Shown in pieces: positions 25,729 through 35,736 of a stretch of 56,447 bases of DNA (within the stretch, counting starts at the first letter, position 1; each line of letters begins with the position of its first letter). The notes below the pieces were generated by a model. It was given only the letters and a program-made list of their open reading frames with translations. It ran no database searches and was not told the origin of the DNA. Source of the DNA: Desulfurococcaceae archaeon UBA285 (lineage in GTDB: Archaea; Thermoproteota; Thermoprotei_A; Sulfolobales; Desulfurococcaceae). Made by a program: the position numbers and the translations under genes. The stretch lies in contig DADP01000019.1 in assembly GCA_002495025.1 (NCBI GenBank), positions 35,236-91,682 on the forward strand. The letters run 5' to 3'.

Positions 25729-26966
25729 AGAAGACGTTAAATGCTGTTTTATGGAAGGAGTTTAAAGAGATAACTAGAGATAGAAAACTACTAGCAACAA
25801 CTATACTATCACCAATACTGTCTCTAACAGCAATTGCATTTCTAACTGCTATACTACTCTCTTATCAACCAGTAAATATTGCACTAGTAGATATGGATAA
25901 TAGAGATGTGTCAAACTGGTTTATTGAAGCCCTGGGGAAATCACTTGTAGAAAAAGGATATATTGTATATGAGACAAGCAATTATGAACTAGTGGCGAGA
26001 AACCTATCTTTCGACTTAATAGTTATTGTACCACGTGGATTTACAGAGAACTATACGAATTATAGAGTTATGTATGTAGAAATCGTTAAGAGAGCTGGCG
26101 TGTCAGAAGAAAGGGTTTCTAGAGCTGAAGGAGATGTTAGAAGCATTATATCATGGTTATCTACTGTGTTATCACTTGAGAGAATTAAAGAGTTGGCTTC
26201 TAGAGCTGGTATGGAGGAAATAGATCCAAATGCTATAAGAGATCCTATTCAAATTAAAATACCTATATACATAGCACCTACTGGTGAACCAGCTAAACCA
26301 GAAGATATTTTAAGGCCTTTTATAGCTAGACTTTTAATTTTAACATTTACATTTATTGTTACACCAGCAGCAACATATATTGTAGATGGTATTGTTGGTG
26401 AAAGAGAGAGAAAAACCATTGAAATGCTACTCTCTTCACCCGCTGGAATTAGAGATGCAGTTATTTCTAAAATCATTGCTTCTTCGATTATAGGGTTAAT
26501 TGCGTCTATATCAGACATTGCTGGTTTACTAGTATATTATGGTCTACTAGTAGTAGTTCTTGGCGGGTGGTTTAGTGGAGCACTAGATGTTATACTCATT
26601 GTACTCCACGCGCTCACGGCATTTCTATCAATACTGGTAACAGTCTCTATTTCTCTACCATTTGTAACCCGTGCTAAGAGCATTAAATCAGCTGGGAGTA
26701 TCGCCAGCTTGATTTCAATAATCAGCTTGGCCTTCTTCGTGTCGGGTTGGATAGTAGACTTCTACAAACTCCCGCCAAATATTCTAACTATACTGTATGT
26801 TTCACCATATACACACAGTATTCTAGCTATTCAAAGCTATGTATATAGAGACTACGCTTTAACAGCACAGTGTATACTAGTATTGACACTGGTATCAATC
26901 GCCATACTATATATCTCGCTTAAACTCCTCGACAGAGAGAAAATACTATTAGCTAGTGAAAAATAG
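25725..26966 (+). CDS. ABC-2 type transporter permease
   Basis: The permease (413 aa) has one N-terminal helix (WKEFKEITRDRKLLATTIL before it), an extracytoplasmic domain of about 170 residues and roughly five C-terminal helices. The VDGIVGERERKTIEMLLSSP stretch is the coupling segment typical of NatB/ABC-2 permeases. It overlaps its ATPase by 4 bp, and the maltokinase gene starts six bases after its stop, so this exporter is transcribed with the glucan genes. Whether it moves a sugar, an ion or a lipid cannot be told. Confidence 0.9.
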   Translation: MKKTLNAVLWKEFKEITRDRKLLATTILSPILSLTAIAFLTAILLSYQPVNIALVDMDNRDVSNWFIEALGKSLVEKGYIVYETSNYELVARNLSFDLIVIVPRGFTENYTNYRVMYVEIVKRAGVSEERVSRAEGDVRSIISWLSTVLSLERIKELASRAGMEEIDPNAIRDPIQIKIPIYIAPTGEPAKPEDILRPFIARLLILTFTFIVTPAATYIVDGIVGERERKTIEMLLSSPAGIRDAVISKIIASSIIGLIASISDIAGLLVYYGLLVVVLGGWFSGALDVILIVLHALTAFLSILVTVSISLPFVTRAKSIKSAGSIASLISIISLAFFVSGWIVDFYKLPPNILTILYVSPYTHSILAIQSYVYRDYALTAQCILVLTLVSIAILYISLKLLDREKILLASEK

Positions 26967-26972
26967 TAGAAT

Positions 26973-28415
26973 ATGGAGATTGAATTGGAATCAACTTTAG
27001 AATTCAAAAATGAATTAGAAGAATATCTTCTTAGAGCTCGATGGTGGCCCTGGAAAAACACGAGGCAAGAAGTAAACATATTGGTTTACGACCACGTCGA
27101 TAGATTGCACTACCTGTTAATAGAAAGCAATGGATTAGTCTTTCAACTCCCACTAGTGGAAGTAGACAATGTGCCATCCAGCTTGGAGAATAGGGGTTTT
27201 TGTACTAGTGGAAAATGCTATGTAGAAGCCGAGTATACAACTATATTCCTCGATTTAATTAGAAAACTATCTAAGACGAGTTATAGAGAGATAACGACTC
27301 CAATAGAGAAAATCAGTGTTTACAATTCAAAACCTTTAACACTAGAATCTACGAATACAATTGCAGTCTATGAATCCAATTATGGTAAACTAGTACTTAA
27401 GAGTTATAGGTTGCTACCAGGTGTAAACATCGAGGTTAAAATACTAGAGCATCTTGGTCGACTACGCTACAGATACATTCCCAGGATCCACGGCCTATTG
27501 TTCTATGAAGGACGTGCAACGAGTATTATAATGGACTATGTGGCTGGTAGGGGGGATGGTGGAACGCCATTCTATTATTCTCTACTCGAATACTTAGAGA
27601 GAAATAGAAATGCTGGTGAAATAGGATTAGCCTCAAAGCTAGGAGTGATTATCGGAGAGCTCCACTTGTATTTAAATAGAGAGAGCGAGGATTCATTTTT
27701 TGGAGTAGAAAACACTACTGGCAGAGACCTATCTAATTGGGAGGCTAGAATAGAGAAAATGTATAGTAATGGTCTAAAAAGACTAGATGAAGTTGAAGCA
27801 TCTCTAGGAGAAACAGAGAGAGAAGAACTAGAATACTGGCGTAGAAAAGCAGAAGAGGCTAGGCCCATAGTGGAAGAAGCATTAGACTTACTATCCAAAC
27901 TATACAAAGACGCGGTGAAAGCACGTATCCACCAAGACTTACACCTAGGTCAAATGATATATACTGGAGATGGAGAAGTAGACTTTGTAATTACAGATTT
28001 CGAGGGCGAGCCGGGCAGAACAAACGAGGAGAGATTGGAAAAAGAACCCGTTTTAAGAGATATTGCTTCAATGATTAGGAGTTTCCACTATTTATCACAT
28101 GCTGGAATAATGAATGCACTATCACTCACTAGACATAAAACATCTCTTTTAATGATGGAAAACGATCCTTCACTTGAATGGAGAATAAGACACGTTAAAG
28201 CAATGACTTATAGCTACTATGCCAGAGTCTTAAAAACAATATTAATGCCCCAGGAAGCCTCATCTCCTAAAACAATATGGTTCTACCTCTACCCGTGGAT
28301 TGTTGAAAGAGCTGTCTATGAATTCTATTATGAATCCCTATACAGACCTCTATGGTCTTCAATACCCATTACTGGGCTGTATGAAGCAAAAATCTATACT
28401 AAATTGAAGATTTAA
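26973..28415 (+). CDS. Maltokinase-like phosphotransferase
   Basis: The protein (480 aa) combines an N-terminal cap domain (about 1-110) with an aminoglycoside-phosphotransferase-like kinase fold. The Mak signatures are clear: KSYRLLPGVNIEVKILEHL, catalytic loop RIHQDLHLGQMIY, and the metal loop VITDFEGEPGRTNEERLEKE followed by LRDIASMIRSFHYLSH. In bacteria this family makes maltose-1-phosphate from maltose and ATP. Here it precedes two GH57 enzymes and glycogen synthase in one operon, suggesting that maltose released from the glucan store is phosphorylated. No GlgE, the bacterial user of maltose-1-phosphate, is visible in the window. Confidence 0.83.
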   Translation: MEIELESTLEFKNELEEYLLRARWWPWKNTRQEVNILVYDHVDRLHYLLIESNGLVFQLPLVEVDNVPSSLENRGFCTSGKCYVEAEYTTIFLDLIRKLSKTSYREITTPIEKISVYNSKPLTLESTNTIAVYESNYGKLVLKSYRLLPGVNIEVKILEHLGRLRYRYIPRIHGLLFYEGRATSIIMDYVAGRGDGGTPFYYSLLEYLERNRNAGEIGLASKLGVIIGELHLYLNRESEDSFFGVENTTGRDLSNWEARIEKMYSNGLKRLDEVEASLGETEREELEYWRRKAEEARPIVEEALDLLSKLYKDAVKARIHQDLHLGQMIYTGDGEVDFVITDFEGEPGRTNEERLEKEPVLRDIASMIRSFHYLSHAGIMNALSLTRHKTSLLMMENDPSLEWRIRHVKAMTYSYYARVLKTILMPQEASSPKTIWFYLYPWIVERAVYEFYYESLYRPLWSSIPITGLYEAKIYTKLKI

Positions 28416-28474
28416 CAATAAAGTATTTTTAGAAAAGTCTTCTAATTTTATACGTGAAGCAACTTGGTGAGTAA

Positions 28475-30022
28475 ATGCCCAGTCTTGTATTTTTCTTTGA
28501 GGTTCACCAGCCATATAGACTTAGAAAAAACATTCATGTTAAACTAGTTGAAAAAGCGTTAAAGGGTAGATTGGAAGTTAAAGACGTTGAAGAAGCTATA
28601 TTCGACGAGGAATTAAACAAGTATGTTTTAAATAGAGTAGCAGATCGATGCTATATACCTGCTACTAAGATAATAACAGAGAATATCGAGAGATATAAAA
28701 ACACAGAAAAACCCTTTAAAGTAACATTTAGTATTAGTGGCGTTCTCCTCGAACAGGCGTTAAAGTGGAGGAGAGATGTAGTAGAAGTATTTCAGAGAGC
28801 AGTAGATACAGGTATGGTTGAACTAGCCGAGCAAACATACTATCATAGTATAGTTGCATTCATGCCTGGTTATGGATTTGACGAGCTCAGAGAGCAAGTA
28901 TTAGAGCATAGAAAAATAATACAGGAATTATTCAACTACAACCCTGTTTCAATAGAAAACACCGAGTTCACATATAACAACGATATAGCATGTTTCTTTA
29001 ACAACATGGGTTATAAAGTAATGTTAACAGAGGGTGTTGACTGGGTTTTAGGCTGGAGAAGCCCGAACTACGTGTATAAAACACGAGACTGCGACATAAG
29101 GGTTTTAACGAGAAACTATAGATTGAGTGATGATGTTGGATTTAGATTTAGTGATAGAAAGTGGGATCAATACCCGTTAACAGCCGATAAATATGCTTCA
29201 TGGCTTTCTGCAACACCAGGAGATGTAGTATTTATAGCTATAGACTATGAAACCTTTGGTGAACACCACTGGCCTGAAACAGGTATTTACGAGTTTCTCA
29301 AGTGGCTACCAGGCGAGATAAGAAAACACCAAAACCTAGAGTTTTCAACGCCACGTGAAGTAGTCGAGAAATATCCTCCAAGAGACGTATATGATGTACC
29401 TCCATGGGCTACTATTAGCTGGGCGGATGAAAGAGATATCTCGGCATGGCTTGGCAACGAGTTGCAGTGGGAGGCCTTTAAAGCACTAACCGAGCTCAGA
29501 CCCTTTGTAAAAGCACTAAATGATCCAGAGATAACAAAACTATGGAAGCTATTAACGATAAGCGACCACTTCTACTATATGGCGACAAAATTTGGAAGTA
29601 TTGGAGAAGTCCACGCGTATTTCTCACCATATAAAAACGCTGCAATAGCTCATGGATTATTCATGGAGGCTCTTAGTGCATTAATAGTTAAAATAGCCGA
29701 GAAGATCAAGGAGAAACCACGTGAAATCCTAGCTAGACTAGTAGTACCAGAAAACAAAGCCTTCCACTTCAATCTATCAACAGGGGAATACACTGGTTTA
29801 TCAGCTAGGTCAATAATAGAGTTTCTAAATACACTAGATAAAGCACCATTAGAGTCAATATTATTCCACTTGAATAGAGGAGATATTGAAGCATGGATTA
29901 GAAACGTATTCTTCCTAGATGAACTAGCATTAGCAATAGAAGAAATTAGAAAAGAACCACTAGATATTATGGAGAAAGTAGTTAAATTAAAGAAGGTTAT
30001 AAGAGACTGGATTGAAGGGTAG
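28475..30022 (+). CDS. GH57 glycoside hydrolase (alpha-amylase-like)
   Basis: This cytoplasmic GH57 enzyme (515 aa) has no signal peptide. The N-terminus LVFFFEVHQPYRLRKN is the first GH57 motif. The catalytic nucleophile is Glu164 in ENTEFTYNND and the acid/base is Asp257 in AIDYETFGEHHWPETG, the order of GH57 alpha-amylases; a helical C-terminal domain (SISDHFYYMATKFG-like: TISDHFYYMATKFGS) follows. It probably trims intracellular alpha-glucan. It lies 59 bp after the maltokinase and a few bases before the second GH57 gene. Confidence 0.92.
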   Translation: MPSLVFFFEVHQPYRLRKNIHVKLVEKALKGRLEVKDVEEAIFDEELNKYVLNRVADRCYIPATKIITENIERYKNTEKPFKVTFSISGVLLEQALKWRRDVVEVFQRAVDTGMVELAEQTYYHSIVAFMPGYGFDELREQVLEHRKIIQELFNYNPVSIENTEFTYNNDIACFFNNMGYKVMLTEGVDWVLGWRSPNYVYKTRDCDIRVLTRNYRLSDDVGFRFSDRKWDQYPLTADKYASWLSATPGDVVFIAIDYETFGEHHWPETGIYEFLKWLPGEIRKHQNLEFSTPREVVEKYPPRDVYDVPPWATISWADERDISAWLGNELQWEAFKALTELRPFVKALNDPEITKLWKLLTISDHFYYMATKFGSIGEVHAYFSPYKNAAIAHGLFMEALSALIVKIAEKIKEKPREILARLVVPENKAFHFNLSTGEYTGLSARSIIEFLNTLDKAPLESILFHLNRGDIEAWIRNVFFLDELALAIEEIRKEPLDIMEKVVKLKKVIRDWIEG

Positions 30023-30029
30023 ATTAATT

Positions 30030-31958
30030 ATGCCGTCGAACTTCATCTTTATACTTCACTTCCACCAGCCAACGGGACAGCTACGCTATGTAAACGAGAG
30101 GATTTTTGAAAACAGCTATAAACTCCTCCTGGATATATTCAGGGAATTCAGTGATCTAAAGTTTACAGTTCACATTAGTGGACCACTACTACTATATCTT
30201 AAAGACAATCACCCAGACTGGCTCGAGGAAATGTTTAAACTAGGCGAGATTGGAACAATAGAGTTTATGGCTGGAACAATAAGCGAGTCTGTACTACCCC
30301 TTGTTCCAAGCGACCTACGCGTTGGGCAAATAAGAAAATACATCGAGGTATTCGAGAAACTAGCTGGTTTTACACCAAGAGGGTTCTGGCTCCCCGAGAG
30401 GGTTTGGGAGCCCTGGCTACCAGAAGTTCTAGCAAAAGCTGGTTTAGAATACGTAGTTATAGACGATGCTACACTGAGAAAAACAGGGTGGTCTACTGAG
30501 AAGACTAAATACGCGTGGATTACAGAAGAGAGTGGTTATATTACAAAGGTTTTATTCATAGATGAAAAACTAAGATATATCCTCCCATGGAGTAGTCCAG
30601 ACAACGTTATAAACTACATGGCTTCATATTCCGGAGACCCAGATGCAATGTTGTTGTGGGGTAGTGACGCCGAGAAATTCGGTGAGTGGTGGGATAGAGA
30701 AGCCAGTAGAGCATGGCTACGTGAATTCCTAGGTAAAATGAGGAGTGAAAAAAGAGTTGTAATGGTACACCCCTCGGAGTATCTGAGAGAACACGGTGTA
30801 AAAGGATATATTTACCTTGATACCGGTAGCTACGATAAAATGCTAGAGTGGAGTGGAGGCTTCTTTAGAAACTTCCTCGTGAAATACGCAGAGAGCAATA
30901 ATATGCACAAAAAGGCGTTATGGGTAAAGAGGAAAATAGATAAAGCAAGAGATAAACTCGGTGAAATACCACTAGACTACTACATGGCATTTTGTAACGA
31001 CGCCTACTGGCACGGATTATTTGGTGGCGTCTACCTAGCCCATCTACGACAAGCACTATATGAACACATGATTAGAGCTGAGAGGACAGCAGAAGAAGCA
31101 ATAAACTACTATAGTACAAATGGAATAGGATTTAAGAGAATACTTGCAGACTTCGACTATGACGGTGTAGAAGAACTGCTCTTAGAATCACCTAGTCTCA
31201 ATTTATACATTGACCTTGCAGATGGAGGAACACTATTTGAATTCGACTACAAGAAACCCGGCTTGGAACACAATATACAAGATACAATGACGAGGTATAG
31301 AGAGCCATATCTAGAGGGATATAATGTAAATCCTGATTGGTATAGGAGAGTGAGCTGGAGAATCCATATATGGGGCCCTGAGACAAGTATACATGACTGG
31401 ATGTTTAATACTCCATTTAGAGATATGAGTGATCTAGCATTAAAGAGGTATAGCGTAGCTTTCACTGAAGAACCAAGAAAACTCTATTTGAGAACAACTG
31501 GTGGAGTATACTATCATGGCTCAAAAGCCTCCAATCTCTTTGTCGAAAAAGAATTAAATGTAGATGTCAATGGATATAGAGTTAAATACACTGTGAAAAA
31601 CCTTGGAGGCGCTGTATTGAAAGGCAAAATAGGAATAGAATACCACCTCGCATGGAAGATTGATAGAGAGAGCAATAGGTCTCCATGGTATACAGTAAAT
31701 GGAAAGGGATATGATATAACCTACTGGTATACCGGTAGAGCAAACAATATAACACTACACTCTGGTGTATATCCATCAATCACGTTGAAAACCAATAGAG
31801 ATGTAGAGACATGGATAGCTAGACTAGTAAGTTATGCTAGAACAGAAAAGGGATTAATGGAGATGCCTCAAGGCCTCGCAGTAATGTTTGTTGAATACGT
31901 TGAACTAGATAAAAACGGAACATTCGAGCTAGAAGTAGAACACAGAATTGAAGGCTAG
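30030..31958 (+). CDS. GH57 4-alpha-glucanotransferase
   Basis: This GH57 enzyme (642 aa from ATG at 30030) resembles the Thermococcus 4-alpha-glucanotransferases. It has IFILHFHQPTGQLRY at the N-terminus, the nucleophile Glu123 in GFWLPERVWEPW, the acid/base Asp213 in LLWGSDAEKFGEWW, and a beta-rich C-terminal domain from about 370 with FNTPFRDMSDL. The catalytic positions nearly coincide with those known for the T. litoralis enzyme (Glu123, Asp214). It would disproportionate maltodextrins during glycogen turnover. A TTG at 30012 would overlap the previous gene; ATG at 30030, where the conserved domain starts, is chosen. Confidence 0.92.
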   Translation: MPSNFIFILHFHQPTGQLRYVNERIFENSYKLLLDIFREFSDLKFTVHISGPLLLYLKDNHPDWLEEMFKLGEIGTIEFMAGTISESVLPLVPSDLRVGQIRKYIEVFEKLAGFTPRGFWLPERVWEPWLPEVLAKAGLEYVVIDDATLRKTGWSTEKTKYAWITEESGYITKVLFIDEKLRYILPWSSPDNVINYMASYSGDPDAMLLWGSDAEKFGEWWDREASRAWLREFLGKMRSEKRVVMVHPSEYLREHGVKGYIYLDTGSYDKMLEWSGGFFRNFLVKYAESNNMHKKALWVKRKIDKARDKLGEIPLDYYMAFCNDAYWHGLFGGVYLAHLRQALYEHMIRAERTAEEAINYYSTNGIGFKRILADFDYDGVEELLLESPSLNLYIDLADGGTLFEFDYKKPGLEHNIQDTMTRYREPYLEGYNVNPDWYRRVSWRIHIWGPETSIHDWMFNTPFRDMSDLALKRYSVAFTEEPRKLYLRTTGGVYYHGSKASNLFVEKELNVDVNGYRVKYTVKNLGGAVLKGKIGIEYHLAWKIDRESNRSPWYTVNGKGYDITYWYTGRANNITLHSGVYPSITLKTNRDVETWIARLVSYARTEKGLMEMPQGLAVMFVEYVELDKNGTFELEVEHRIEG

Positions 31959-31972
31959 TAAGGGGTGTAGAA

Positions 31973-33493
31973 TTGAAGTCAATAATGTTTACTTTCGAGT
32001 CAACACTAGTTAAAAAAGTAGGTGGATTAGCCGAGGTACCACCACGTCTAGCACAAGCACTAAGCGAGATTGGTATACCAACAGAACTCTACCTTCCAAA
32101 TCATGGATTTATAGATACATGTGAAAACCCAGAATACTCTTTTTGGATTGATGGAACAACATACTGCGTGAAAAAACTAGAAGGTGTTAAACCAGTACAC
32201 TACTTGATAGGAGGTGGTGTACTAGACGATCCCGTAGTATACTCTCCACAAACACTGATTTACAAATCACTAGTATTTGCGAGAATTGTAAGAGAATACT
32301 TGGATGAAAAAATACATGGTATAAACGAGAAAATAGTGTTTCACGGCCACGACTGGCACTCTATTCCAGCACTTTTAACAGTAAACTCGCTCAGTATAGA
32401 TAGAGGGCTTAAAACGGGTTTAGTACTTCACTTCCACCTATCTACAAAGAATAAAATTGAACTACACGATTTATGTAGAATAACACGTATATGCGAGCAC
32501 ACACCTATAAAGGGGGATCTCGGAGTAGTAGAGTTTCAACACTATTATCAACTTGGAAATGGATTAATAGAGAGAATTGGAGCGTTAATAGTTGACAAAG
32601 TATTAACGGTTAGTAAAGGATTTTCAAAACAGCTCACTAGGTATATTGGTGTAAATACAGCGGGGAAAATAGACTATGTATTTAATGCATCACCATTTAC
32701 TTGGGGTGAAGTAGAGAAAACACTTAGAGAAAACGGCGTTGAAAACCCACAACTACTTAAAACACGCCTGTCTTTCCGTGAACAACTACTTCGCAAGAAG
32801 CTCGAAGAAATAAAAATATCTCTAGTAGACCCGGAGCAGTCAAAAATACTTTCAAGTATACTGGATAGATATGGAGTGGTATACAATAGAAACTTCAGTA
32901 GTGATGGACCTCTACTCTTTGGTATTGGCAGGCTTGCAGGGCAGAAAGGGTTTGACTACTTATTGAAAATACTTGATAAATTAACCCTAGAGATACCTAG
33001 AATTAAAATAATTCTAGCTCTTGTCCCACTAAGCCGTGAATTAAACGAGTTAATACCGTGGATTGAAGCACTACTCTCATATCCAGACCATCTAAGAATA
33101 TTGCCGGGATCGATTTCAAAGAGAGACACTATTCTAATGTACTATGCGTCAAATGCTACTGTTATGCCTAGTCGAATAGAGCCATTTGGATTAGTTGCAC
33201 TGGAATCCATGGCGGCTGGTACACCTGTCGCTGCTTCTAAAACAGGTGGTTTAACCGATATTGTAGTAGACTACCGTGTTAACTGGGAGCGTGGTAATGG
33301 AGTGTTGTTTGGCGTTGGAGAGCTCGGTGAAATGAGTAATTCAATAATAGAGCTTGTAAAACTCCTAGAGCCGGGTTTGAGTGGAGAGGAGAAGATAGGC
33401 CATATTAGGAGAAATTGTATTATGAGAGCAGAAGAGTTTAATTGGATGAATTCAGCTGAAAAAACAAGGAAAATATACGTGGAAATAGTATAG
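31973..33493 (+). CDS. glgA: Glycogen synthase (GT5)
   Basis: This glycosyltransferase of two Rossmann domains has 506 aa. The GT5 N-terminal motif reads KKVGGLAEVPPRLAQAL, and HGHDWHSIPALL is the usual His-rich loop. The second domain has FGIGRLAGQKGFDYL and the donor-site MPSRIEPFGLVALESMAAGT, with the catalytic Glu pair. It elongates alpha-1,4-glucan from ADP- or UDP-glucose. The start is TTG at 31973, supported by GGGGTG five bases upstream. It is the last gene of the exporter - maltokinase - GH57 - GH57 - glgA run and converges with tdh. Confidence 0.93.
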   Translation: MKSIMFTFESTLVKKVGGLAEVPPRLAQALSEIGIPTELYLPNHGFIDTCENPEYSFWIDGTTYCVKKLEGVKPVHYLIGGGVLDDPVVYSPQTLIYKSLVFARIVREYLDEKIHGINEKIVFHGHDWHSIPALLTVNSLSIDRGLKTGLVLHFHLSTKNKIELHDLCRITRICEHTPIKGDLGVVEFQHYYQLGNGLIERIGALIVDKVLTVSKGFSKQLTRYIGVNTAGKIDYVFNASPFTWGEVEKTLRENGVENPQLLKTRLSFREQLLRKKLEEIKISLVDPEQSKILSSILDRYGVVYNRNFSSDGPLLFGIGRLAGQKGFDYLLKILDKLTLEIPRIKIILALVPLSRELNELIPWIEALLSYPDHLRILPGSISKRDTILMYYASNATVMPSRIEPFGLVALESMAAGTPVAASKTGGLTDIVVDYRVNWERGNGVLFGVGELGEMSNSIIELVKLLEPGLSGEEKIGHIRRNCIMRAEEFNWMNSAEKTRKIYVEIV

Positions 33494-33494
33494 T

Positions 33495-34463
33495 CTATTC
33501 TTTAATTTCAAGTTTTTTACCGAGTTTTCCCGCTATTTTAATCAACATATCTTTAACCATAGCTTCAAAAGTCCAGTCTGGCTTCCAACCCCACTCTTCT
33601 CTAGCAACACTGTCATCTAGGCTTCTAGGCCATGAATCAGCTATTTTCTGACGAAAGTCTGGTTTGTATTCTACTTTGAAGTCTGGTATGTACTTTCTAA
33701 TCTCGTCTGCTAGTTGTTTAGGTGTAAAACTAAATGCTGTTACATTGTATCCCACGAATAACTTCAATTTTGATTTATCTGCCTTCATTAAGTCAACTAT
33801 TGATTTAATAGCGTCTGGCATATACATCATTGGTAGCTCTGTGTCTTCGCGTAGATAGCAAGTGTATGGCTTTCCCTCGACTGCATAGTAGAACATTTCC
33901 ACGGCATAGTCTGTCGTTCCACCACCGGGTAGTGCTTCACTACTAATTATACCAGGCCATCTAACACCTCTGATATCCAAGTCGTATTTGTAGACGTAGT
34001 ATCGTGCTAGGAGTTCACCAGCATATTTTGTTATTCCATACATGGTTATCGGCTCTATTATTGTTGATTGTGGAGTTTTTATTTTTGGTGTTGTTGGGCC
34101 GAATATGGCTATTGTACTAGGCCAGAATACTCTAAACCTGTATTCCCTGGCTAGTTCGAGTACATTGTAGTGTCCAATCATGTTTACTTGCCATGCTAGT
34201 TGCGGGTTTTTCTCACCTGCAGCTGAGAGTATTGCGGCTAAATTATATACTTCGTCGACATCGTATTTCTTAATGACTGTTTCAATGGACTCTCTACTTG
34301 TAACGTCGACTTTTTCCACGGGGCCTTCTAGGAGTTTGGGGTGTTCGGGTTTACGGTGGTGGTATCCAGCTATTACATTGTCGTTACCATATAGTTTACG
34401 TAGGTATGGAACTAGCTCTGTTCCGACTTGTCCAGTAGCGCCGATAACTAGTGCTCTTGTCAA
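33495..34463 (-). CDS. L-threonine 3-dehydrogenase, SDR (epimerase-like) type
   Basis: This extended short-chain dehydrogenase (322 aa) has the NAD motif VIGATGQVGTELVPYL and the catalytic Ser with YGITKYAGELL (Tyr-x3-Lys). The features TIAIFGPTTPK, YDLDIRGVRWPGIIS and the C-terminal DSWPRSLDDSVAREEWGW mark the NDP-sugar-epimerase-like threonine dehydrogenases. It oxidises Thr to 2-amino-3-ketobutyrate, the substrate of the adjacent Kbl. It starts with TTG behind AGGTGAAG, 10 bp after kbl, forming a two-gene catabolic operon. This is not the zinc MDR-type Tdh. Confidence 0.9.
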   Translation of the reverse strand: MTRALVIGATGQVGTELVPYLRKLYGNDNVIAGYHHRKPEHPKLLEGPVEKVDVTSRESIETVIKKYDVDEVYNLAAILSAAGEKNPQLAWQVNMIGHYNVLELAREYRFRVFWPSTIAIFGPTTPKIKTPQSTIIEPITMYGITKYAGELLARYYVYKYDLDIRGVRWPGIISSEALPGGGTTDYAVEMFYYAVEGKPYTCYLREDTELPMMYMPDAIKSIVDLMKADKSKLKLFVGYNVTAFSFTPKQLADEIRKYIPDFKVEYKPDFRQKIADSWPRSLDDSVAREEWGWKPDWTFEAMVKDMLIKIAGKLGKKLEIKE

Positions 34464-34473
34464 TAATCTTCAC

Positions 34474-35676
34474 CTATATAATACCTAGTTTCCTACCATA
34501 CTTTTCATATAGTGCTAGTGCTCTGTCAAGGTCTTCTCTAGTGTGTCCTGCACTAACCTGGTTTCTAATTCTCTCTGTTCCGCGTGCTACCATTGGGTAG
34601 ACTATTGGTACTACAAACACTCCTTCTTCGAAGAGCGATTTTGCTAGTTCGCGTGTTTTCTTAGTGTCTCCAATTATAACTGGGATTATGGGTGTTTGGC
34701 TTCTACCAGTGTTAAAGCCCATTGACTGTAGTTCTTTTCTAAAGTAGTTGGCGTTTTCATGTAGTTTTCTTATTCTCTCCTTGCCTTCAGGGCTCATTAC
34801 GATCTCTATGGCCTTAATATTTGCTGCTATAACTGGAACTGGTGGGCCAGTGCTTAGTAGCCAGCTTCTCGCTCTGTTTCTAATATACTCTATTATCTCT
34901 TTGTCTGATCCTACCATTCCACCGCTCGAGCCGAGTGCTTTAGAAAATGTTCCCATGTGGATGTCTACTTTTTCTTCTACTCCAAAGTGTGCCGGTGTAC
35001 CATGTCCCTCGCCGAGTACTCCATCGCCGTGGGCGTCGTCTACGTAGAGAATTGCATTGTACTCCTCGGCCAGTTTGGCTATGTCTCTGAGTGGAGCTAT
35101 ATCTCCATCCATTGAGAATACTCCATCTGTAACAATCAAGACTTTTTTGTATTTATCTCTATTCTTTCTCAGCTTGTCTTCTAAATCTCCAACATCACAG
35201 TGGTTGTAGATCATTTTTTCCGCTCTAGAAAGCCTTATTCCATCGATTATACTGCCGTGGTTGAGTTGATCAGATATTATTAAATCTCCTTCTTCAACTA
35301 GTGTTGGAATAGTACCCTGATTTGTAGCGAAACCAGTGGGGAAGAACAAGCCGGCTTCTGTTCTCTTAAACTCAGCTATCTTCTTTTCAAGTTCAGCTAG
35401 GATTTCATGGTATCCAGCTATTGCCCAAACTGCTCCAGGACCCCATCCATACTTCTCCATTGCCCCTATAGCGGCTTGTTTTAACCTAGGATCATTAGCT
35501 AGATTCAAGTAGTTATTAGATGCAAGAACTACTACTTCCCTCCCCTCAACTATTGCACGGGGGCCTGCAGGACTCATAACCCTTTTGATCTCCCAGAACT
35601 CGCCTCTTTCATACATTTCTTTGAGTCTAGATGCATAGTATTCTCTAACCCATCCTTTAGCCAAGAATACCCCCAA
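34474..35676 (-). CDS. kbl: 2-amino-3-ketobutyrate CoA ligase (glycine C-acetyltransferase)
   Basis: This PLP-dependent alpha-oxoamine synthase (400 aa) has the Schiff-base Lys in MGTFSKALGSSGGMVG, plus YVDDAHGDGVLGEGHGT and FFPTGFATNQGTIPTL. It cleaves 2-amino-3-ketobutyrate with CoA into glycine and acetyl-CoA. The open frame begins with TTG at 35676. A second TTG at 35664 is five bases after GGGGG, and I regard it as the likelier start (LAKGWVREYY). A TTTAAAAAC TATA box lies around 35700, and a tandem direct repeat sits just upstream. It is followed by tdh. Confidence 0.92.
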   Translation of the reverse strand: MGVFLAKGWVREYYASRLKEMYERGEFWEIKRVMSPAGPRAIVEGREVVVLASNNYLNLANDPRLKQAAIGAMEKYGWGPGAVWAIAGYHEILAELEKKIAEFKRTEAGLFFPTGFATNQGTIPTLVEEGDLIISDQLNHGSIIDGIRLSRAEKMIYNHCDVGDLEDKLRKNRDKYKKVLIVTDGVFSMDGDIAPLRDIAKLAEEYNAILYVDDAHGDGVLGEGHGTPAHFGVEEKVDIHMGTFSKALGSSGGMVGSDKEIIEYIRNRARSWLLSTGPPVPVIAANIKAIEIVMSPEGKERIRKLHENANYFRKELQSMGFNTGRSQTPIIPVIIGDTKKTRELAKSLFEEGVFVVPIVYPMVARGTERIRNQVSAGHTREDLDRALALYEKYGRKLGII

Positions 35677-35736
35677 ACTACATATTATGTGGATGAGTTT
35701 TTAAACTATCTATTGATTTATATCGTATTTACTTGA

